NCBI GenBank assembly: GCA_963693305.1
Contig: OY855913.1
Location: forward strand, 10,177,701-10,241,700
From: Meandrina meandrites
Taxonomy: Eukaryota; Cnidaria; Anthozoa; Scleractinia; Meandrinidae
Direction: 5' to 3'
Length of the DNA: 64,000 nt
Below the pieces are notes generated by a model. It saw only the letters and a list, made by a program, of their open reading frames with translations. It was not told the DNA's origin and did not search any database. Positions 1-10,848 of this stretch are shown one piece after another. How positions within the stretch are numbered: position 1 is the stretch's first letter; each line of letters opens with the position of its first letter. The translations under genes and the position numbers were made by a program.

Positions 1-114
1 AACAGTCAATCAATAGAGAACTTAAATCTAATTATTTTTCTGCTAAATTCTGTAGCGAGACACGGCATTATAGGAAAATTAAAGCAAGAAAAAACAATCT
101 GTGATCAAACTTGC

Positions 115-232
115 CTTCACTCAGTTCAGTGGGGCTCACATCTTTCAGATCATCAACAGTGATGTAACCTGCATTGGACAACTTATGCAGGTAATTTGGA
201 GCCAAAGGGTACGTGGATAGCTCTCGCTGCAT
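115..232 (-). CDS. RAD51C: RAD51C homologue, first coding exon (partial, continues beyond left edge)
   Basis: RAD51C is a RAD51 paralogue that acts in homologous recombination in the BCDX2 and CX3 complexes. Only coding exon 1 is in the window. It begins with MQREL and continues through YPLAP, KLSNAGY and PTELSE, closely matching the N-terminal helical region of animal RAD51C (human MQRDL, FPLSP, KLVSAGF, PSELSK). The ATG is at 232-230. The frame stays open upstream but with no ATG, so this Met, equivalent to human Met10, is the likely start. The exon seems to end after a Glu codon plus one base, the same phase-1 point as human exon 1. The bases that follow read GCAAGT, a GC-type donor. A GT donor two codons earlier (GTGAAG) is the alternative. 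No ATPase core is visible because those exons lie outside the window. Identity is secure; the exact donor is not. Confidence 0.85.
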
Positions 233-450
233 CAATATACTGCTATCTAACACCTTTCTCCATAAAATGCGGTCATTTTCTTCAAAATGGGAAAGAAGTG
301 TTTTGCTTCTCAAAGTTGGCGCGAAACTGACCGACAGAATATAGAAAAGACTGGGGCGACTTGAGTTTCCACTGACCAGGGACGCGCAAACACCGTAGTC
401 GCGGGCTCATTGGTAAACAAAGAAAGTTCGACGGTTGAACGTTCGAGAAG
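233..450. promoter_or_regulatory. Bidirectional promoter between RAD51C and C19orf53-like genes
   Basis: These 218 bp separate two divergent start codons. The interval is more GC-rich than its surroundings. At 316-326 it carries TTGGCGCGAAA, a close match to the E2F consensus. At about 410-415 there is an ATTGG, that is, a CCAAT box on the minus strand. No TATA box is seen. Shared use by both genes is inferred from the head-to-head layout. Confidence 0.6.
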
Positions 451-2745
451 ATGGCGCAAGGACAAGGCAAAAAGAAGAAGTCTTCAGCGGCCAAGAAGCC
501 TCAGAAGAAGGCTCTTGGGCCGAAAAAGGGAGGTAAGTATTGAACGATTTGCTGCATAACAAAAGTTATGGTCTTTATGGAGAACTGAACGTGTTGTGAC
601 GGAAGTAACGCTTCACACCCATCGATGAATTCGCTCAAACGTTGTACGCGCTTTTTGGTTGAACTTTTGAACAGCGATTTTCCAAATATTCAGTCGGGAG
701 AAACTTTTGAACTGGAATAAGCTTAAAATAATGCGATCTGGTAAAGCTCAGTTTAATGTGCATGTCCGTTTTATATAAACATTGAACTTTCTGCATGCTG
801 TTCACGATTTCAGCTGTTTTGCAAAAATTGAAAAAATAATTTGTAAAAACAAGTAAGTTACTACAGATCATTCTAAGCTGTTTTATTTTTTTTCTCTGCA
901 GCAAGAGCCATTGCTCCGAAGAAAACGAAGAGTGTCAAGGCAGCAAAAGTGAAGAAGGTATTAACTTAAGTTGTCATTTGAGCACAAAAAATAATCAGTT
1001 CAATATTTTCTTGTACATAACTTAAATTTATTAATAATTCGCTTCGATGTTTCCCTGCTGTGTATCAAGCTCATTAATTCTATCATGGATGGGCGTCTTA
1101 GATAGCAGCAAAATTTATTATATCCATCTTAAATGTGATATTTATATTTATTTAATGTTCATGTAAGTAAGCTTGTGTATTAATTTTACATATTTTGATC
1201 CCAAAGCCAAGCTCCAGATGTATTCGTTTGATCTAACTGAGATATATTTTAAACTGAATCAAACAAAGTGTGAAACATGCTTGTTAAGATTTAATTACAA
1301 GCTAAACAAAAGCAAAAACATAGAAAAAATTGGGCGCGCCATGTACGTAATATGATTGGTTTAGACATCTCCCAGATCTGCATGTGATTGGCAGCTGTAA
1401 ACAGAGTCAACACTTGTGATTGGCCAGAACCAACCAATTGCAAGAGCTCAATTTATTTAGCTAAAGCAAAATCCAAAGCTATCACAACATTCATTTCAAG
1501 TGGCCTCAGTAAACCACCTACTGCAACACTAGGTTGAAAATAAATTTGCAGTCTACAATATCGTAACTTTTCGGGAAAGTTCAGTGGGACCCGAGTTGCC
1601 AAACAGTAAATTTTACTTTGCTGACTTGAAACCCTGTGTAACATTTCTAGACTAAGTGTAAAAAATAAAGATAATTGATTCAGGCCAATACTAGTAGATG
1701 TCAGTAGTGAAGCAGCTCTCGTAACCTGTGGGGAGGGACAGGGGGGTCTGAAACTGCCGCTTCCTGTATCTTCTACTTCCACTTCCCGTAACTTTTACTC
1801 CCGCTTCCTGTCCCTTTTCGTAGTGATTCCCTTCTTTTTGTCCCATTTCTATTGCGAAATATAACAAAATGTTGCTAAATTTTCTCAATTTCTCCCAGTT
1901 CCCGCTTCCTCAGGACTCTCACTTCCTGCCCTTTCTTCTCCCACCTCCCGCTCCTTTTCTCCTGGGCTCTAGCCTTCCTGTCCCCACCACTAACCTGGCT
2001 ATTATTCTACTGATGTTGTAGTGCAGCAATTTGTTATATTGGGGGCTACGGACATTTTGGACCTAATGCGAGAGCTGCTTCCCATCCCGGGGATTTCAAC
2101 TCCCTCGACTACAAAAAGCTATCAGTAAAATTTTAACCACACATAGTAATCATACTCTAGGAGACCACACTTAGAGCCTCTTCATATGAGCCCAGTTTCC
2201 GAGATCTCGCCTCACTCCTATTTCCTTTGTAAATATTGCGATGTGTTCATATGAGACGGCGGGCTAGCCTGGTTACCGAGATCTCGGTTTCTACAACTGA
2301 GATCTTGGCAACCGGGATGAAAATTTTCCCATATGAACACTCCAGCCCATTTACTGCCTCGCTTTCGAAACTGGGTGGCCAAAATGGCATAATTTTGCTG
2401 TGTATGCATTTCCACTTCAAAAGTATTCAAATTAGCTTTATTAGTAAAGTTACAAGATTCGACAAAGCTATGATAGTATAACTGGAATTTTACAGTATAC
2501 GACAAAATTCTCACAACTGTATGAAAAAAAACAATATTATAAAATTTATATTTGAGCTTGACATTGAATCCCATCATTCATCCTTGCATTATCATTAGGT
2601 GATGGAAGTAGCCATAAAGGCAAAGATAGAACAGGAGCTTACTCAAGCGGCAACCAGCAAGCAGTCCAAGCCATTAAAAGTGGTGAAACCTGCTGCAGGG
2701 AGCAAGAAGCCAGCCAAGAAAGGAGCAGGAAAAAAGAAGAAATAA
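451..2745 (+). CDS. C19orf53: C19orf53 / UPF0390 (Leydig cell tumour 10 kDa-like) small basic protein, three exons
   Basis: Coding exons are 451-532, 902-957 and 2599-2745, giving 94 residues. The start MAQGQGKKKK matches the family start MAQGQ. ARAIAPKKTK, spanning the first junction, and MEVAIKAKIEQEL, opening exon 3, align with the conserved RVIAPKK and LEVGI-KKIE blocks. The C-terminus is a lysine/alanine tail ending GKKKK. Junctions are canonical: GTAAGT at 533, CAG before 902, GTATTA at 958 and TTAG before 2599. The protein is about one third lysine, with no signal peptide or membrane segment, which suggests nuclear or nucleolar location. The family's molecular role is poorly known. It lies head-to-head with RAD51C. 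I did not fix a poly(A) site. Confidence 0.85.
2170..2360. repeat. Foldback-like repeat in intron 2 of the C19orf53-like gene
   Basis: The sequence has TTCATATGAG-type motifs near both ends in opposite orientation (TCATATGAG near 2182 and 2249, CATATGAAC near 2330). Between them are near-palindromic CCGAGATCTCGG blocks. This looks like a short structured dispersed repeat. A related GGATGATCC palindrome lies at 57231-57278. No coding content. Confidence 0.4.
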
Positions 2746-5700
2746 CTCTGTTGTGCTGTTGCAGCAATGTAGTAACGGAACACATTTTGCTGATGTATAT
2801 AATCATCCGTACTTGTAGATACCCTATAGTTGCAAAAATAATGATCCTTGGCCTTGAGTTTCTGACTAAGCAACCTTTTTCTAACATTTCTTTTTGAGAG
2901 TCAGGTAGTCACAAATTTTGAGTAGTTATGTATTTTAAGGTACATTAGGTGTTCTTGTTCTTTTACAAATTTATTCTTGGCAAAAGGACCATTTTATTCT
3001 TGAATAATAATTCTTGTTCTTTATGAAAAGTCAAATTTTGTTTCGACGGTTGCTTCTTACTAACAATTAACAACCATGAAATTTTGCTACTTTCCAGGGG
3101 TCATTAGTTGTGGAACTTGATGGTATATTTATGGAATATACTATACTATTGTTTTGTTTGTGTTGAAGTTGTCAATATCCCATATGCATCTTATTGCACG
3201 AAACTTGTTGTTAGATCATTTAAAAAATATATATTAACATATTTATCTGCGTCACCAATCAAAGTTTGATCTTTTTAGCTTTTGCAGATTATTGCGTATA
3301 CGTTTGATTTGTTTTGCAAACTTTTGAGCTTATACTTATAGATATAGTTCTAGACAGTTACTGGACCTACTAAATGCATTCATTGTTCAAGTTCAACTTA
3401 AGTCAAACCAGGAGGTAAGAAACTGTACAGAAAGAAAAGGCACCATAATCTTTCTGCAACTCTGCAATAATATATTGAGTTAACCTGCCTTGAAGAAAAC
3501 AGTTTAAATCCTACAAAACGTTTAATAATAATTATTGTGTAAAGAGTTTTTTAGAAGTCTTTCATTACTTGTACTGGCAGAAATGACCTCCTTTGCGTTG
3601 GGTAATGCTCTACCTGTATAAATTACTTTTTTGTGTACATCTTGAGAAGTGCTATTAAAGTTTGTTTATCTTAAATAGCTTTAACCTGCAGCTGCGTGGT
3701 CTGTTTGTATATTTCGCTCGCTACACTCATCTAGCTATGCATTTGTCATGTGAGACATGTAAAATGAAAGTTGTCCACCTGAATTTAAAGGCAAATCCTC
3801 ACAAGAGATCAACTCCCATTCAAAAGAATAAAAAAACAGGAACAATTACCCTAGCCCCAAAACAATAGCAACTGTTACACTAGAGGACAAGTAGAATTAC
3901 AAGCTTACGAGAGCTGCTACACTTCAGAATCCGTCCGCCCGTTTACGAGAGCTGTACGCGTTAGAGGTGATCCTGGATCCAGACATTGGGTTTCGAGTTT
4001 GAGAACGTAATAGTTTCCGTTTATTAAACAAGGTTATTTCTATCAAGAAACTTTCAAAGCGGAGTACAGTTTCCAAATAAACCTGACGACTGATCTTTTA
4101 AAATAACGTTCAGATTGAGCACAAGGTCAAGAATACGAAAGAAAGATGTTCAGGACGTCCAGGCCGCGTTATCTCCATGTCAAATGTGTCCTCTTTTGAA
4201 TTGAGAGATTAGGAATTGCAGGAGCTCATAAAAAACATGTAAGACTGCCTGAAGAATGGCCGTGATCAACTCATAGTGTCTGTTTAAGCTTTCTTGATTC
4301 TAATTTGCAGATCAAAAATTGCTTCCCTGGAAGACGCTAAAACTAACTGCTCGTGCTCCTTCCACGCCGATTGTTAAGATCGGTTTTAAACCGATCTTAA
4401 CAGTTTTCGAGAAGAATTAAATTTTTGGTTTAATATCAAAATGCAGCCCATCTTGTGCATGAATTTTTTTCTTTACGTTTTTCCTTGCATGAAAGTTTTT
4501 TTTCCCATCCCCCCGTCACTTTTCTAATGGTCCATCCCTAAGTTTTAAAAATCAAGTGACCTCCCTTCGAAGCTTTCTTTGTGTTTTTGGTATCTTCATC
4601 ACCTAATAGTCTGGAAATTTTTTCGTTGTAATTAATTTTCAAACCTAGTGGCCATTTTTGCACTTTCTAGCTCAGCAGTATCAAAGCTGTTGTTGCTTGA
4701 TGTCAATCGTCCACTGGGCGTTGAAAGCCAATCAGAAATGGAGAGATATTTTGAATGAATGATAAACATAATTATAGAGACTTCACTTTACTATTTAGTT
4801 AAACCCTCCTGAGTCAGTCAGTCGTATGGATGGCTTTCTGCACTCTCAGCCTTCGCCTGCTCAGTCTGTTTGTTAAAACTTTCATGTGCTTATGCATATG
4901 CTAGGATGTTCACTGGGCCATTCATTTGGATCATTGTTGATGTGCAGTATTAAAACCTAGAGAGTTGCGTAACTTCTTGGTTTTAATGTTAAAAATGGCA
5001 TCCCACAGTGTTGTAACTATTCCTGCACACAAATAAATCAAACAAGCATTGCTTGATCTTGTGGAATCTTGGCCTACAGCCTCATCAACTAAGAATCAGG
5101 CGATATTTCGAGTGGTTCTGAAGGATAATCGTTAATTAGTAAACTTAATAGTTAGTTGAGTTAAATGTACTTGTAAATTTTGAAAATAAATCCTTAAGTC
5201 ATGTTGAAATCCAACTTTACTTTTATTTTTACCTTTCAGAAGCCCTAGTTCTCAGTGTTGCTGGTGAGGAATGACAGACAAATCCTTGGAAGTGTCAGAG
5301 AGAGAGAGGACAAAGAACATTATAAAGAACATTTGCCATGTTGACTTTTTAGCTTTGTTAATAATGTAGAAGCCCATTAAGAGCAGCCTTATGGTGATTT
5401 GATTTTCAGAAACTCAGTGTACGTGTCACATTTTCACGTTTATAACCTAACACATCAAGTTAAGGTCTTGCCAGATTTTTATTTTTTAGCAACCTCTCCT
5501 TTCAGTTTTGAGTGCATTTTCATTCGTTAACTGTTTTTGCTTATCAGCGTAGCTTAAATTAAGCAAAAAAGATGCAACGGTACGGCTTCATAAAAGCGGA
5601 CAATGTTAGCCATGTAAAATTTTACCAACTAGGTTTTTTTTAATAAAGAACTTCGTAAATTATCCATGTTTCATTTTTTGAAAAAAGGCCGACCACGTTT

Positions 5701-5819
5701 GCCTTTATAGTTTGTTGCTGTTAGGCTGTTATAAAAAAGAGCCGGTGTAAGAAACTTTCTCTATAATATATCATGAGGGGCATCAAAACTGACTTAGCAT
5801 GCCAGACATTAAAAGCCAG
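2746..5819. other. Intergenic, 3' side of the C19orf53-like gene; no gene seen
   Basis: I find no convincing coding exon. The first part must contain the 3' UTR of the upstream gene. A 29-base near-perfect palindrome lies at 4373-4401: 14-base arms around GATCGG and CCGATC with a single central base. Open frames are short and shifted by AT-rich sequence. Confidence 0.6.
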
Positions 5820-5824
5820 CCCAT

Positions 5825-6050
5825 TTTCAAGTTCATGCCCGGCATGAAATTTGCTATTTTTCATGCCGGGCATGAAAACGGCTCATTCCCGGTTCATGCT
5901 GGGCATGAAACGGAAATGAACTGATTTTTCATGCCCAGCATGAAAACGGCTCATTTCCGGTTCATGCTGGGCATGAAACGGAAATGAACTGATTTTTCAT
6001 GCCCGGCATGAAAAACTCATTTCTCATGCCGGGCATGGCTGATTCTAAGG
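5825..6050. repeat. Tandem array of palindromic CATGCCGGGCATG motifs
   Basis: The core TTCATGCCGGGCATGAA, or its variant with CTGGG/CCCAG, occurs about seven times. Most copies are self-complementary and can form hairpins. Part of the array is a head-to-tail repeat of about 68 bp (CATGAAAACGGCTCATT starts at 5871 and again at 5939), with two palindromes per unit. More isolated GGCATGAAA motifs continue to about 6430. An open frame reads through on the minus strand, but it only follows the repeat and is not a gene. Confidence 0.75.
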
Positions 6051-6946
6051 GCGCCTGAAAATCGTACCCAGGCTTTGCTTGGTCGCTTGATAAAGGCCGC
6101 CGCGCGAAAAACGTGCAAGGAAGGCATGAGAATTTCACACGCATGCTATAAGAGATGTTTTTACCAGAAACCCGGATTAAAAATTATCTCTGAACGTTTT
6201 GTTGAACAACGGGCATGAAATAAAACGCTCAATGCCCAGGTAGAAGAAATCAGCGGTTGTAAGTACTGTATTTCCAGTGGAATGCCCAGAGGACTTAAAA
6301 ATTTGCTTCAGTTTTTCAATATTACCGGAAAATTCTTCTCACGTGGCATGTGACCATGCCCTCGACGACTCAAAAGAGCTTTTTATGACTCACTGCATGT
6401 CTTTAACAAAGGGATGGCATGAAATCTGTTAAAAATCATGCCCATTCGATAAATATTGTTAAAAATTGATCAAAAGTTTACTTTCTAAGCCGTTTTTAGT
6501 TCGAACTTAATCCTGCAGCATGGATCGGGACTATAGCCGAAACATAAAATCATAAAATACTGAGAGGTGCTGCAGGCTGCTTGCTTGTGAGATTATCACA
6601 GGGCTTGACTCTAAGGCTTTTATATATAGCAGAGTTATGAAGATCGTACCTGCGTCACACGTGTATTCAATGTGGGCGTGGCCATGCACGTGCACTATTA
6701 CAGGCCCAAGACATGTAGCTCAGTAATAAATTAGCTCCGCGTGGCTCACCTACATCTTTGAAAATATGAGACGAAGAAAATTATTGACTGCAAACACTAT
6801 TAAAACCGTGGAAATGTCAATGGCTTACATCTGTTATGTGACAATGAAGCCTCCAGAGAAGAACTGTAAAAACTGATGGTTTTGACTGACAAAAATTACG
6901 ACAGAAGGAGTACAAAAGAAAAACGTAAAAAAACTGTTATAAGCCT

Positions 6947-7508
6947 TTAAAGTGCCCCTGTGATCAAATTTTCGATTTGTATTTTTTTACATGTTCGTGT
7001 ACAACTAGACGTCCTTATTCATCTTGCCAAATTGCAATCCATTACGAACATCAGAAGTCATTTAATTTTAACATTTAATTCCGAAAATTTACGGCCGCCA
7101 TTACAAAACCCTGTTCCAAGGTTTGGTTGCAAATGAGAGAAAGTGACGTCAAAGGCTCAAACATACCTCACGGGTTGAAATTTTAATAACAATCAGCATA
7201 GAAAATTGCACGAAGAACACGTCCAAAGTTTTTGTTCCTTTTCGCGTGATTTTGAACACTTATTGTTATTCTCATTTCAACCCGTGAGGTATTTTTGAGC
7301 CTTTGACGTCACTTTCTCTCATTTGCAACCAAGGCTTGGAACAAGGTTGATTAATGGCGGCCGTAAATTCTCTGAATTAAATGTTAAAACAAAATGACTT
7401 CTGATGTTCATAATGGATTGAAATTTGGCAAGGTGAGTAAGAAAGTCTAATAGGACACGAAAATGTAAAAAAATGAAACTCAAAAATTTGATCACAGGGG
7501 CACTTTAA
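6947..7508. mobile_element. Foldback MITE with long inverted arms and TTAA target duplication
   Basis: The left arm starts AGTGCCCCTGTGATCAAATT and the right arm ends with its complement. The arms match, with some divergence, over about 240 bp around a spacer of roughly 60-70 bp. Shared blocks include GGTTGCAAATGAGAGAAAG and CCCGTGAGGTAT. TTAA lies at 6947-6950 and 7505-7508, the target duplication expected of piggyBac- or Kolobok-type elements. No transposase is encoded, so this is a non-autonomous copy. Confidence 0.7.
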
Positions 7509-7611
7509 AGGGACAATTAAGGGTGTTTTTAATAACAACTTTAAACTTGAGAAAGGGCCAACGGACAAAGCAAAGGAACCGGATCCTGGTGGATCTGATC
7601 AGCAAAATTTG

Positions 7612-7850
7612 GGATACAAACAACTGAAAAACAGAAAAGCTTGTTTACCCGTTGGTTTTGTTTTAACGGTTATTTTTTGGAATTGTATCTTATTACCTGT
7701 TGTCTTGGTTGTTTAAATTGTAACGTTTTTTCTTCAGTTGTTCATTCCCTGAAGAAGTCAGGCCGTTCTGACGAAATATTGGAAAAATATATATAGTTCA
7801 ATCCAACCGTACGGTCAGCCTTTCTGTTTTTCAGTTGTTTGTTTTTAATA
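7612..7850 (+). mobile_element. Short element with inverted ends and a CTGAAGAAG hairpin motif
   Basis: ACAAACAACTGAAAAACAGA near 7616 recurs inverted near 7826-7846, bounding about 235 bp. Inside, at about 7748-7785, is CCTGAAGAAG, then a hairpin (GTCAG, 6-base loop, CTGAC), then GAAATATTGG. The same architecture with a different stem is at about 52322-52356 on the minus strand. The layout recalls motifs often seen near the ends of non-LTR or Penelope-like elements, but I cannot assign the family. Confidence 0.45.
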
Positions 7851-8034
7851 GGTTAAACTGTTGCTATGGTAACTAGCGACGTCATGAAAATTGCCACAAC
7901 TTGTTCAGCAATGATTGGATATTTTTTTGAGATCATTATTATACCAGCAACTGATAAAGAGTTGAGCCTCACTATAGGTATTTAAGAAGAAATCGAAGAC
8001 GCAAAGATCACTACGGTAAAAACGAAGATCTCAA

Positions 8035-8459
8035 CAGGTTCGTAGCCAGGATTTTGCACGGGGGTGGGAAGCGCATGAGCGCTTCCGGCATTTAAATCCG
8101 AGCGCCGCAGGCGCGAGAACGTAGGGGGGTGTGGTAGTATCCTCCCCCAGGAAATTTTGAAAAAAATAGGTTATCGTAGACAGCATTTCGTGCGTTTTGA
8201 AGACGGTTTGCTAAGAAACAAGGCAGGTAAAAGTGAAGGACATAAGTTAGAATGTATCTAGAATCACACAATTTGGTCCAAAAAATACCACACGAATCTA
8301 CAAATGGTGGACCTTCAACCCAAAGGACCATTTTGAATGTAGACATTTGAAGCACAGAAATACAATTTCCCTTTATTTATTTATTTTGATATATTTTTTT
8401 CACCAGAAGCAGACAATAAGCGGACCGCACCCATCGCACCCCCCCTCCCTACGGGCCTG
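8035..8459. mobile_element. Non-autonomous DNA transposon, CAGG ends, 5-bp TSD
   Basis: The left end reads CAGGTTCGTAGCCAGG. The right end, on the opposite strand, reads CAGGCCCGTAGGGAGG. The 5-bp sequence CTCAA flanks both sides (8030-8034 and 8460-8464). The element is 425 bp and has no transposase. It shares CAGG-type ends and the 5-bp duplication with the elements at 41672 and 49809. A hAT-related group is plausible but not shown. Confidence 0.65.
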
Positions 8460-9101
8460 CTCAAGATTGAAGCGAAGATCTGTAGTTGACCACAATTCGC
8501 GTGATCAAATTGAACACTCAGATATAAAACTGTCAAAACTCGTAAAAACTACAGAAAATATCTGTAATTTCTGATTTTTGGCATTTGACCACATTTCACT
8601 GCGATTTTGACAACAGTATAGGTTACTGTCACTGCCACGAAACCACGTGAAGCCATTACAAGGCTGAAAACGATAAAATACTGCATGTCAAACAAAAGAT
8701 AACCACGAAGATTTGCAAAACAAATTACGAAGAAAACGAAGATCATGGATACCCATGGAGAGGCTCAAGATCTGTAATACTAACCCATCAAAGAATAAGA
8801 GCTGGAAAGTGCTGGAAACCGATGCGGGCCTTCTTAGTGCTGTAAAGAATATAATACACGGTCGATTAAAATCTCATGTCATGTTTACTATTCAGAGAAC
8901 AATTTCCCCCGTGTTCCTTTATTAACGTGATTTTTCTTTCATAAATTTTAATTAAGTGATGGCCTTGACAGAAACTTTTCCGCATGAATAAAGCAAAGTG
9001 TAGCAACTTCATTGGACGATTGCAATTGGCGGCAAGTTTATTCAGAGGTCTCTTCAGTTGGAAGTAAGCGAGGAAGACGTCTGAAATTCAGGATAGCGAA
9101 A
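8460..9101. other. Intergenic, nothing recognised
   Basis: AT-rich sequence with only short open frames. I see no conserved exon, RNA gene or clear repeat boundary. Confidence 0.5.
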
Positions 9102-9643
9102 TACCTTATTCCTACTAATTTTCGCGGGACTTGATCATGAATAATTTTCACGATTTTCGCTATTGCAAAAAAAAAAAAAAATCACGAAACTAAAGACTCA
9201 GGAAAAAAAGTCCCCGCGAAAATTCATAACGCGAAATTAATTACCCTGCATGCTGTAAGATTCTCTTATAAAAATTACCATGATTAGCCATGTTCACGTT
9301 CTCTAGGTTAATTCTTTCTCCAAAACATGCAACACGGTGAGAGAAGACATGTCGCAAATTCTGACCTGTGTATTATAGGTCTTATAGCCTCCGCTGACAC
9401 AAACGAACAATACAGTTTTGTTGTAAAAGGTTCTGTTTTAAAAAATCATTGTAAGATATGGCTGTTAAAGATAGGTTACGGCGACTCTGAGGCAATTCGT
9501 TTGTGAACGCCGATAAGTGATTGGCAAATTTTTGCGAAACTAGTTCCTTCGATACGATATATTATTATATATATTTTTTTTTGCCAAATCTGCCTCTCCT
9601 ATTTTCGCGAAGTTAAGTTCCCGGGAAAATAAGTACGAATAAG
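9102..9643. mobile_element. Degenerate MITE with imperfect 25-bp inverted ends
   Basis: The left end CCTTATTCCTACTAATTTTC and the right end, read on the minus strand as CCTTATTCGTACTTATTTTC, are imperfect inverted repeats. Internal TTTTCGCG motifs recur in both orientations. The element is about 540 bp and non-coding, and includes an A tract near 9170. Confidence 0.5.
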
Positions 9644-10848
9644 GCAGTCGGAATGGATTGTCTCTTGAGAGGCAGGGTCAGAGCTTGGAAAAAGGTACAA
9701 AACGTACTTGTGGGGCCCATAAGGGCCGTGTAGGAAGGCCTTCATTTCGGTTCATTTCTAGTCTTGTTTTTGGTACTGAAAATATTGAGTATCAACATTT
9801 TTATGAGGTCTCATTTTAAGCCCAGATCAGTAATTTCTTGGTATTTGATTTTAAATTAAGGAAAGTTATCTTGAAGCGTTGTGACATAAATTTCATCGTT
9901 GATATCACAGAACAAGCTAGAAGGATTTTATTTCCAAAAATAAAAATGAGAGAGCTCTGAGGACGAGATTGAGGCCGGAAACAGGGTAGCGATTGGTTAA
10001 TAAATTTAATATCAAGGACAAAATCATTAGTTACCCGTTTGATAACAGGCCAAGATAACAAGCAGGAGTTCACAAAGTTCAAACTCCAACGATTTATCTC
10101 ACCGCATAATGTAAAGCATTTATTGAAAGCTGTTCTACAGCCAGCGAGAGCGAAGTACACAAACTTTACCATAAAACCTGTTGTGATAATTTGTCAGTTC
10201 CTCCTGTTCACTTCCAGATCTTTGATTACCTCAAAAAAGGAAAATTTTGGCTTGATCTCTTCAACAGCTGGTGAATAAATTTACGATTCTCTTTGGCCCG
10301 GCTCTGATCGCTCTCCACTTTAAAAGTGGCGGCAATTTAATTGGTCTGGCTAGTTATAGGTTAGATTTTTCAGAATGCTCTTTATAGATGAAGCTCAATC
10401 AATGAACTTATTTATGTCAACAATCTTCCCGTCTGGCGACAATTTTACGCAAAGCCAGTTAACACTTCATTCGTGAAATTTCATAGCCATATTTGACCAT
10501 GATTACCTATCGTGAAGAAGTTAAATCTTCTTCCCGAAATTCTCTTAAGTTTATTATTTTTTCACTTTGAACTGAAGTATAAATCGGTTTTAATATTTCT
10601 TCAAAGAAATATTTCGAGATTTTCCGACATGTCCTGTATTGTTGAGCGGAAGTGTACGATTCCCGCGCCCTAATGTGATTCATGCGTTGTGATTGGTTGC
10701 GCGGGAAAGTGCGAAATTCTAAATATTTCAGTCACGTGAACTGCCTGGGAAAGCGACGTGCAAAGAAAGGGCCAAGTTGGGACACGAAATATTCAAGTTG
10801 TTTTTGTCGGGAAACGGAAAACCTTTCTTTCTTTTTGTCTAAAATAAG
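9644..10848. other. Intergenic and presumed smoothelin promoter region
   Basis: There are no coding exons. Just upstream of the smoothelin start, the stretch from about 10620 is GC-richer and holds GATTGG (inverted CCAAT, near 10691), a repeated GCGGGAAA-type motif and a CACGTG E-box at 10733-10738. It probably contains the promoter and 5' UTR, but no transcription start can be fixed. Confidence 0.4.

Noticed and set aside
233..313. Longer RAD51C N-terminus starting near 313
   Set aside because: The frame is open, but the codon at 313 is TTG and there is no in-frame ATG upstream of 232; MQREL fits the family.
5962..6144. 60-codon minus frame over the palindrome array
   Set aside because: Its MPGMRNEFFMPGMKNQ pattern is just the repeat translated.
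7748..7785. Canonical hammerhead ribozyme
   Set aside because: The core has an extra A before stem II and no convincing stems I and III; kept only as a structured-motif finding.
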